A stretch of DNA of 64,000 nucleotides from UBA1369 sp964571725 (GTDB lineage: Bacteria > Patescibacteriota > Gracilibacteria > UBA1369): NCBI GenBank assembly GCA_964571725.1, contig CAZNDB010000001.1, positions 124,001 to 188,000 on the forward strand. The letters are read 5' to 3'. A program made the translations under genes and the position numbers. Positions 57,330 to 64,000 of the stretch are shown in pieces; positions within the stretch are counted from its first letter, which is position 1, and every line of letters begins with the position of its first letter. The notes beneath the pieces were generated by a model. The model ran no database searches and was not told the DNA's origin. It saw nothing but the letters and a program-made list of their open reading frames with translations.

Positions 57330-60300
57330 ATGCAAATATCAAAGAAATGGATGGCCATAGGGGGCGTAGTTGCGCTCGTCCTGGTCATCGGCCTGGCAGT
57401 CGGCCTGAATCAGGGCGGACTGTTTAAAGGTGCGTTAGTGACCCCAATCAGCGGTACCCTTACCCAACAGCAAGGGTTGTCAACATCCAACCTGAGCCTG
57501 GTGGCAACTTATGATACGCCCGTTTTTCAGGTAACTGATGCAGCGGGTACGGCTTATGATCTGATGACTACTGCCCAGGCCGCGCCGGCCTTCGGCACAG
57601 ACGCCAGCGGAAAACTAACTCTGAACACAAAAGCTTTAAACGAAATGGGGTTGATGGATGTAAAATTTAAATTTGTCGAGAAACAACCTCTTCAAATCGT
57701 CCAACCAAACCTGGAATTAGCACTACCCCAGGTACTTCCTGAACTCACGCAACCTCCAATTAACCAGGAATTGATTGCAATCCCAACCGGTCCCAGTCCG
57801 ATTGAGCAGTTAGCTGCCCCTTCCATATCATCCCAACTTTTAGCCCCGTCGACCTCTTCAGAACTGGTTGCCCCATCCTCTTCCACTATCCTGGCTGCGC
57901 CGACAACCTCTCTTAATACCACACTTTCTACCGGCAGCACCAATCTGGCCGCACCCTCAACATCCAGCGAGTTGTTGACCCCCTCAACTTCAACTGAATT
58001 ACTTATCCCAAGCAATCTGAAACTGTCCGCACCTACGACTACAACGACAACCACAACTACAACTATAGCCCCGTCTTCTCAAATTTTGGCCCCGTTATCT
58101 TCATCTTCTACAGAAATATTATCTTCCCCACCCAGCAGATTAAGTTCAGCCTTACCGGTAGCCAATGCCGCGACCTTGTTGCAACAGAGTGCGCTTACCC
58201 CACAGACCACGCTTTTGCAGCAGGCCCCCTTGGGCAACCTGCTCCCTCAGACCATCAATCTTAGTGCCGATCAGAATGGCGTTTACACTATTCCCATCAG
58301 CAACCTCTCCAATGGTTCGGTCACGTTAAACATTTCCGATTTGGGACTTACAATTCCGGTTGAACTCATTGTTCCCTGTGATCAGTTCACTAAATTTTCC
58401 TTCACTCCCGCCTCTGTAAGCTACGATGGAACAAATAATCTTATGACGGTCGGCCTTCTGGCCTGGAACGGCCCCCAGACAGTTGATATCAAGAATCTCT
58501 GTGACAGCAGCATGACTACATTGGGTCTGGACAGCGGAGTAGGTATAACGCTGGTTGATTCAGTTGATGGCACTCAAACAGCCAAAGAGTCATTTGATCC
58601 CAAAAATATGCCGGCCACTCTTTTCGGAGGATTTATCACAGTCACCCAGGGAACTAAAGGTCCCGCTATGACTTTTGATTTCACTAAAAATACAGCAGTT
58701 GGCAATATTGGGACACTGAAAACTAAAGTCACCTATAATTTGACTTTGGTTGGAGTAGCCGATCAGAAGGTATCTGACGTATTGCCGGTATTGGACGACA
58801 CCAGGTCTCTGGTCATAATCAAACCTCCAGTTTCGTCAAATCTGAAAGTTGCACTTGCTCCAGTACCCGCCTCCAAAACGGTTGTTAAGGGCACCACGGC
58901 AACGGATCTATTGGGACTTACCCTTACTTCCAGTGCCACTGACAATGTATTGAAGGGAATTAGTATTCAGGCTTGGGTTGATGGTAAACCGGATGGCACA
59001 GCCTCCTTTGATACTCCAACGCAGGACAATGTTGCCGCCAGAGCTGTAGTTGACACTCTTAGCCTCTATGACGGTACCACCCAGGTTGGAACCACTGAAC
59101 CAATTGACACTCTTACGGGCAAGGTTATCTTCAGTAATTTTACCTATACTGTTCCTGCAAACACCACCAAGACACTTACCCTCAAAGGAAATTTCTCCAA
59201 TTTGACAACTGCCGGTACCAGAATCAAATTCGGTATAGCCGCTGCCAATGATGTTGTTATCACCGATACAAATAATAATCCTATCACAGGAGTTGACGTT
59301 TCTGCCGCTTCCAATGGGGCAAAAACTGACAGTGGCGTGATACTGACAGTTTCTTCCGGTCTTCTAACCATCCCTCCCAAGACGTTGATTCTGGATACGG
59401 ATAATGACACCGTCGCCGATTTGACTGACAACTGTCCCAATGTTTCCAATCTGGATCAAAAGGATATGGATCAGGACGAAATTGGTGATGCCTGCGATCC
59501 TGTCGATGACTTGAAGGCTGCCGCTGACGCTGCCGCGCTCAAGGCCGCAGCCGACCAAAAGGCTGCCGCTGACGCTGCCGCACTCAAAGCCGCCGCAGAT
59601 GCCGCAGCCACCAAGGCCACCGCCGATGCTGCTGCTGCCAAAGCCGCCGCCGACAAAGCCATTGCGGATGCCGCCGCCGCCAAAGCCGCTGCGGACAAGG
59701 CCATCGCCGACTACAATTACACTCATGACTATTATACCTCTCTCACCGACAAGCCCGTTGTAACGGTTCCCGTCGTAACCTCGCCCTGTCTGGTTGCCGG
59801 AAAGACCTTTACCCAGGTTGCCAAGGACTCTCAGTTCTGTAAAGACCTGCAGGCTCTGGTAAACGTGGAAACCAATAAAGCCATCTTTACCGTCGATCAG
59901 CCGGCTGTCACTCCTTCCGTTCGTTATACTTCAGCATTGGCCATCGAAAGAATTCTCAAGGAGGCCGGAGCGACCCTCCGCGTCAAGAACCTGCCTGCGG
60001 ACTGGACCAAGAATTTTGTTGACGGAAACACCATATTACAAGCCAGCACACAGGAACAGAAAGATTATCAGACGGTTTATGCCTCCGGGATTTTACAGGG
60101 TAAGTTAGACGCACAAACCGGTTTACGCAGACTGGATGCCGGAGTAATGGTCAGCTATATCGAATTGTTCGCCATGTTCCAGCAGGCCGTCTCTAACGGA
60201 CTGGGAGAATCTACGCAAATCATTGAAGCCAATTTGCCCGCCTTTATCCTTGATGAATATCGCCGAAACCCTGATTACAAATGGATTGCTCAAGCCTATT

Positions 60301-60431
60301 CCTACGCGGTTGAAAAAGGTTTGATTACCAAGAACGAATTTACCAGGGCTACTTTGTTCAACTATGCCACCAGAGCCGATATGGCGAGCTTCCTGGCTAA
60401 ATTCAAAGCCAAGATGGAGGCCGAGCTGTAA
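57330..60431 (+). CDS. Large secreted/anchored protein with Ser/Thr-rich region and thrombospondin type-3 repeat
   Basis: The 1033-residue protein has an N-terminal signal anchor (GGVVALVLVIGLAVGLNQGG followed by LFKGAL). Residues 120-300 are Ser/Thr/Pro/Leu-rich repeats of the LAPSTSSELL type, including a run of ten threonines (TTTTTTTTTTI). Beta-sandwich domains follow, then a calcium-binding thrombospondin type-3 repeat near 690-730 (DTDNDTVADLTDNCPNVSNL), then an Ala/Asp/Lys-rich helical repeat (KAAADAAATKATADAAAAKA). The C-terminal 180 residues hold weak repeats reminiscent of degenerate SLH units; this part is uncertain. It is probably a surface stalk or adhesin. Confidence 0.8.
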   Translation: MQISKKWMAIGGVVALVLVIGLAVGLNQGGLFKGALVTPISGTLTQQQGLSTSNLSLVATYDTPVFQVTDAAGTAYDLMTTAQAAPAFGTDASGKLTLNTKALNEMGLMDVKFKFVEKQPLQIVQPNLELALPQVLPELTQPPINQELIAIPTGPSPIEQLAAPSISSQLLAPSTSSELVAPSSSTILAAPTTSLNTTLSTGSTNLAAPSTSSELLTPSTSTELLIPSNLKLSAPTTTTTTTTTTIAPSSQILAPLSSSSTEILSSPPSRLSSALPVANAATLLQQSALTPQTTLLQQAPLGNLLPQTINLSADQNGVYTIPISNLSNGSVTLNISDLGLTIPVELIVPCDQFTKFSFTPASVSYDGTNNLMTVGLLAWNGPQTVDIKNLCDSSMTTLGLDSGVGITLVDSVDGTQTAKESFDPKNMPATLFGGFITVTQGTKGPAMTFDFTKNTAVGNIGTLKTKVTYNLTLVGVADQKVSDVLPVLDDTRSLVIIKPPVSSNLKVALAPVPASKTVVKGTTATDLLGLTLTSSATDNVLKGISIQAWVDGKPDGTASFDTPTQDNVAARAVVDTLSLYDGTTQVGTTEPIDTLTGKVIFSNFTYTVPANTTKTLTLKGNFSNLTTAGTRIKFGIAAANDVVITDTNNNPITGVDVSAASNGAKTDSGVILTVSSGLLTIPPKTLILDTDNDTVADLTDNCPNVSNLDQKDMDQDEIGDACDPVDDLKAAADAAALKAAADQKAAADAAALKAAADAAATKATADAAAAKAAADKAIADAAAAKAAADKAIADYNYTHDYYTSLTDKPVVTVPVVTSPCLVAGKTFTQVAKDSQFCKDLQALVNVETNKAIFTVDQPAVTPSVRYTSALAIERILKEAGATLRVKNLPADWTKNFVDGNTILQASTQEQKDYQTVYASGILQGKLDAQTGLRRLDAGVMVSYIELFAMFQQAVSNGLGESTQIIEANLPAFILDEYRRNPDYKWIAQAYSYAVEKGLITKNEFTRATLFNYATRADMASFLAKFKAKMEAEL

Positions 60432-60467
60432 GACACTCAAAGTCTGAACATAGATAATGATACCCGG

Positions 60468-60491
60468 AAACCCCGCCGTCAGGCGGGGTTT
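60468..60491 (+). terminator. Rho-independent terminator
   Basis: AAACCCCGCC pairs with GGCGGGGTTT around GTCA and is followed by CTTATT; it closes the surface-protein gene. Confidence 0.88.
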
Positions 60492-60592
60492 CTTATTAAC
60501 TATTTGCCAAACAGTGTCAAGCTGAATAAGGGGTTTGGCCGTTATGTTTGAGGAAATTTTGTGTTATAATTTTTAGATTAATAACTTTGATA

Positions 60593-63500
60593 ATGAGCAG
60601 AAAGATTTCCCAATCATTTCCCGGCAAAACTACCAAGGTCTTGGCAGCTTTGATTTTGACGCTGTTTTCATTGGAAACCACCTTGGCGCAGCAGAAAATA
60701 CCCACCAAGCCGGTTGAACCTTTTTATCGCGCCGCTGACGTTGACGGTCCGGCTGTGTACGAACCGCATGTGACTTATCTTTCTCCGGAAAAAACCGCTC
60801 CCGTGGAATACACCAGTTTGGGAGCCGCCTGGACGCAGACTTTGCCGCCCGGAACGGATGTCGACCTGGAAATACGCCTGAAGAGCAAAGGAAAATATTC
60901 CGACTGGTACATGCTGGAGCCCTCCGTGGACGAGAAATATGCAACTCAGGACGACTCGACGGTTTCCGCCTTTTTAACAACCAACCCGGCTGACGGTTAT
61001 CAGTACAGAATCAGTCTAAATTCACAAAACTCACAACAGACTCCGGTCCTGGATAATCTGAAGTTCACCTTCATCAACGGTGGAACACCGCAGGATCGCA
61101 CCGAGCTCTTGCAATACGGCAGCAGTAGCGGTTCCGGGGACAGTGAAGAATATTTGCCGGAAAACTTTAGCGCAACCGGACTGATTGATGCTCAAAAATC
61201 CAATCTGGTCCAATCCACTTCCTTGCAAGCACTCGCGGAACCGACGTTGGTTCCCGCCTCAACCATCAAAACCAGGGTTAAAACCCCCGTACGTGCTACC
61301 AGAAAAACCACTGCCCCGGTCGGTAAATTAAAAATTATCAGCCGAACCGAATGGGGGGCCGACGAAAGTTTGCGTCTGTATAATCCTGACGGACAAAATA
61401 CAGCCAAACTGATTCAGATGGAAGACGATTACTATAGCAAATTTGCTGATGAATTAAAGGAATCCCGCCGCGTAGAAACAGACGAATCCGGCAATAAACT
61501 GACCTGGCCTTTAAGTTATCCCGAATCAATCAAAAAAATCGTGGTGCATCATACCGCCACCACTAAAAACCTGGATGATCCGGCACAGGCCATCCGTGAT
61601 ATTTACGTTTGGCACACCCTGTCCAAAGGTTGGGGTGATATCGGATACAACTACATCATTGACCAGCAGGGAAACATTTACGAAGGACGATTCGGGGGCG
61701 AGATGGTGGTTGGCGCCCATGCCGGCAGAGGGAATCACGGATCAATCGGCATCGCCATACTGGGAAATTATCAGGACGAAGCTCCCTCCGAGGAGGTTTT
61801 AACGTCTTTGACGGCCCTGATCAGGGAAAAGGCCGAATTATATAACATCGATACGGAAGGATCCGTTCTGTTCCGTGGCGAAACCTATCCCAATGTGATG
61901 GGCCATCGTGACATCATGTCCACTTCCTGTCCCGGCGACAAACTCAATGAGCTGCTGCCGGTGATCAGAAAACTGGCCAAGGCCAGAACCGTCACGGCGG
62001 TTGGCTCCCTGTCCGTTTCCGATTATGATTTCGGCTGGGCGGGAAACGGGGCTCCGGTTATTTCCATGCTTCCCCGGGCCAAAAAGATGGCCACGCTGCA
62101 ACTCAAAAATATTGGTAAAAAGTCCTGGGATGCCAACACCTATTTTAAAATTAGAAACAACCAGAATTCACAAACCTTCCTGAGGAACGCGCAGGAAATA
62201 TTGACCGGTACTACGGGCAGGGAAGTGAAACCTGGTGAAATTGTCACCATTCAAGTGTTGTTGAATTCCACTCCCACCAGTGGATCGGCCTTGATTGATC
62301 TGCAGCCTGTCGTCAATGGCAGCGTCACAGTCGAAAAATTCCTCAGTTTTGGCATTCAGGTGAAATCACCGGCACCGAGGAAAAAATACGATTATGATTT
62401 GATCAGTGTTATCTACGGAAAAAATGAATTTAAAAAAGGCGATCTGATTGACGTTACGGTTAAACTGCGCAACAAAGGTACTTCCCCCTGGCAGAGTGCC
62501 GGCAACAATAAAGTGACTCTGGGGGCAGATAAACCCAGGGATCATAAAAACCTGCTGCTTCCCACTCCTTCCACCCGTCTGGCCGACCAGGTCGAAACAC
62601 TGGTTCAATCGGGTGAAATTGCCACCTACAAATTTACCATAAAAGTTCCGGACCAGGACGGCATTTACCGGGAATATTTTGCTCCCGTCGTCGAAGGTAT
62701 CCAATGGATGGAAAATCGTGAATCTTTCCTGCAAATCAAAGTTGGCAATTCCGACAAATTGATGACGCCCGATCCGGGAGAAGGTGCCGCTGTAACTACA
62801 GCCAGTTCCGCCACTCCGACCGGCAGCGCCACCATTAACGTCGCGCCGATTAAACTGAATGTCGATTCCCGTCCCCGCAATATCCGCATTGATCTGGCCT
62901 ATCGCGGTAATCCCGCGGTAATTTCCGCCAACGGCAATTTTTCAATCTATGAGGGGGCCAATAAACTGGTCGATCTCTCGGCCGATCAACAGGTTAACGT
63001 TCAATATGAAAATTCGGTATTCAAAGTCACCGCCAAACTGAAAACCTATACCGTTGCTTCCCGTCCCCGATTTATTCCGGCTCCCGGAGTGATCATGAGA
63101 GTCGATAACTGGGAGAGACGCAACACCTGGGGAGATAAGGCCAACAACAATGAATTCAGGGGAATCCTGGAGGCCCTCATCTACAACGGGGAATTGCACC
63201 TGATCAATGAACTGCCCCTGGAGGATTATCTGAAGGGAATCGCCGAGGAAAGTTCGGAAGCCCCGGACGAAAAGATCAAAACCATCATGGTTATCGCCAG
63301 AACCTACGCCCGTTTTTACATGGATGTGGTGCAGAAGTTCCCCGGCGCGCCGTTCGACCTGAACGACGACCCCAATTATTCTCAGAAATACCTCGGTTAT
63401 TCGTTCGAAAAGCGTTCGCCCAAGACGGCGCGCCTGGCCGCCGAAACCGCCGGTCAATACGTGACCTGGCAGGGCAAACTGATCAAAACGCCTTATTTCA

Positions 63501-63730
63501 GCAAATCCGACGGAAAACGCACCATTTCAGCCGAAGCCAAATGGGGCTGGACCGATACGCCCTTTCTGGTCAGCGTTGATGATTCACAATGTCAGTCCAC
63601 GGCCTTTGCCGGACACGGAGTAGGTCTGTCCGGTTGCGGAGCGACAGCTCTGGCCAAGCAGGGAAAAACCTACCAGGAAATTATTAAATATTATTATCAG
63701 GGAACAGTGGTTAGCCAGTCCGCCTACTAA
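60593..63730 (+). CDS. Peptidoglycan amidase (PGRP/Amidase_2) fused to SpoIID domain
   Basis: The 1045-residue secreted protein starts at ATG 60593 (MSRKISQSFPGK; the frame is open to 60548) with a signal peptide (LAALILTLFSLETTLAQ). Near residues 300-480 is an N-acetylmuramoyl-L-alanine amidase of the PGRP type with zinc ligands in KIVVHHTATTKN, the YNYIIDQQGNIYEGRFGG core and VMGHRDIMSTSCPGDKLN. Two or three beta-sandwich (CARDB-like) modules follow. The C-terminal 230 residues form a SpoIID domain (LPLEDYLKGIAEESSEAPDE, TIMVIARTYARFYMDVVQKF, SGCGATALAKQGKTYQEIIK), a lytic transglycosylase family. It likely cuts both the peptide stem and the glycan backbone. Confidence 0.9.
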   Translation: MSRKISQSFPGKTTKVLAALILTLFSLETTLAQQKIPTKPVEPFYRAADVDGPAVYEPHVTYLSPEKTAPVEYTSLGAAWTQTLPPGTDVDLEIRLKSKGKYSDWYMLEPSVDEKYATQDDSTVSAFLTTNPADGYQYRISLNSQNSQQTPVLDNLKFTFINGGTPQDRTELLQYGSSSGSGDSEEYLPENFSATGLIDAQKSNLVQSTSLQALAEPTLVPASTIKTRVKTPVRATRKTTAPVGKLKIISRTEWGADESLRLYNPDGQNTAKLIQMEDDYYSKFADELKESRRVETDESGNKLTWPLSYPESIKKIVVHHTATTKNLDDPAQAIRDIYVWHTLSKGWGDIGYNYIIDQQGNIYEGRFGGEMVVGAHAGRGNHGSIGIAILGNYQDEAPSEEVLTSLTALIREKAELYNIDTEGSVLFRGETYPNVMGHRDIMSTSCPGDKLNELLPVIRKLAKARTVTAVGSLSVSDYDFGWAGNGAPVISMLPRAKKMATLQLKNIGKKSWDANTYFKIRNNQNSQTFLRNAQEILTGTTGREVKPGEIVTIQVLLNSTPTSGSALIDLQPVVNGSVTVEKFLSFGIQVKSPAPRKKYDYDLISVIYGKNEFKKGDLIDVTVKLRNKGTSPWQSAGNNKVTLGADKPRDHKNLLLPTPSTRLADQVETLVQSGEIATYKFTIKVPDQDGIYREYFAPVVEGIQWMENRESFLQIKVGNSDKLMTPDPGEGAAVTTASSATPTGSATINVAPIKLNVDSRPRNIRIDLAYRGNPAVISANGNFSIYEGANKLVDLSADQQVNVQYENSVFKVTAKLKTYTVASRPRFIPAPGVIMRVDNWERRNTWGDKANNNEFRGILEALIYNGELHLINELPLEDYLKGIAEESSEAPDEKIKTIMVIARTYARFYMDVVQKFPGAPFDLNDDPNYSQKYLGYSFEKRSPKTARLAAETAGQYVTWQGKLIKTPYFSKSDGKRTISAEAKWGWTDTPFLVSVDDSQCQSTAFAGHGVGLSGCGATALAKQGKTYQEIIKYYYQGTVVSQSAY

Positions 63731-63737
63731 TCAATCT

Positions 63738-63998
63738 ATGAAAGCACTTCCCCTGGAGGAAAGTTCTTCCTCCGCGCAAAATCAGCAATACCGCAGAAAT
63801 AAAACCAACCCCCGTCTGGTGAAATATAAAATTGCCGTAAAAAAGCTTTCCAGGAGGTTGAACCAGTACGCCGATCACGAGCTGGGGGAGAGTGATATCC
63901 TGCTGCTTTTACAGGACACGCGCAGCCAGGTGATCAATCTTCATATAGCCAGACAGCAATTGCACAAAAAGCCCGTGAAAAAGAACCGCCGTTCCTAA
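63738..63998 (+). CDS. Small basic hypothetical protein
   Basis: The 86-residue protein is basic and helical (KYKIAVKKLSRRLNQYADHE, IARQQLHKKPVKKNRRS) with no membrane segment. It starts eight bases after the stop of the amidase/SpoIID gene, so the two are likely cotranscribed. Its length agrees with a complete gene ending at TAA 63996-63998, two bases before the window edge. No family is recognised; RNA or DNA binding is possible from composition alone. Confidence 0.6.
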   Translation: MKALPLEESSSSAQNQQYRRNKTNPRLVKYKIAVKKLSRRLNQYADHELGESDILLLLQDTRSQVINLHIARQQLHKKPVKKNRRS

Positions 63999-64000
63999 CT

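Noticed and set aside
57900..58070. DNA tandem repeat in the surface protein gene as a separate element
   Set aside because: The Ser/Thr-rich and ACA/ACT-rich repeats are in frame and explained by the low-complexity protein sequence.
1..64000. Genetic code 25 (UGA as glycine) for the whole genome, suggested by the gdhA site
   Set aside because: Long frames of up to 2084 codons have no internal UGA, and UGA ends many genes with tight stop-start overlaps (TGATG at 50688, TGATAATG at 5542). The standard code is in use; the gdhA site is treated separately.
1..64000. CRISPR array or Cas genes
   Set aside because: No regularly spaced short direct repeats and no Cas-like protein were seen; the only repeats are the tRNA-related units and protein-coding repeats.

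Overview
The window looks like a chromosomal segment of an uncultured bacterium of the Patescibacteria/CPR type, possibly Peregrinibacteria-like. The phylum call is an inference, because no rRNA or marker set lies here. The grounds are several secreted S-layer-homology (SLH) proteins, compact genes with few Shine-Dalgarno sites but clear TTGACA/TATAAT promoters, a short alanyl-tRNA synthetase, a half-length MFS protein, an archaeal-type AspRS, and a scaffold gap of exactly 100 N that points to a metagenome assembly. The standard stop codons, including UGA, are in use (for example TGATG overlaps at 50688 and TGATAATG at 5542).

Layout. 1-9.5 kb: envelope proteins (two SLH proteins, one secreted beta-rich protein), DNA repair (3-methyladenine glycosylase), a GNAT acetyltransferase, half an MFS carrier, an NlpC/P60-like protein, and a large TPR protein ending in a PD-(D/E)XK-like domain. 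9.6-13.4 kb: translation genes, namely alaS, an AspRS preceded by a T-box leader, and tRNA-Thr(CGT). 13.4-19.7 kb: a 2084-residue SLH surface protein. 19.8-23.5 kb: methyltransferase, UMPH-1-type 5'-nucleotidase, HD-domain protein and small proteins. 23.5-27.2 kb: gdhA interrupted by an in-frame UGA at a conserved glycine, flanked by two unusually GC-rich genes whose 5' and 3' untranslated regions contain complementary segments. 27.3-41.5 kb: M15 peptidase, zinc-ribbon/RGG protein, degenerate ABC exporter plus phospholipase-D-like protein, a reverse transcriptase, an ABC-F factor, a radical-SAM HemW-like protein, and further membrane and SLH proteins.

41.5-49.6 kb is an accessory island. Genes, many of them unrecognised, lie between repeated tRNA-related elements. 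The left half carries three copies of a tRNA/tmRNA-3'-end-like element with a covarying hairpin; two of them are followed by a promoter and a short terminated transcript on the opposite strand. The right half is an array of paralogous genes separated by about 200-bp repeats that begin with a copy of the 3' end of tRNA-Gly(TCC), and the intact tRNA closes the array. This island, the T-box leader and the GC-rich genes with pairing UTRs are the parts most worth following up.

49.6-64 kb returns to household and envelope functions: RlmI/RlmK-like methyltransferase, prohibitin-like protein, class A penicillin-binding protein, a lysine-rich mini-protein, RNase HI, thioredoxin, a large surface protein with a thrombospondin type-3 repeat, and a peptidoglycan amidase fused to a SpoIID domain. 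Together the envelope genes describe a Gram-positive-like wall with peptidoglycan and an SLH-anchored surface layer.
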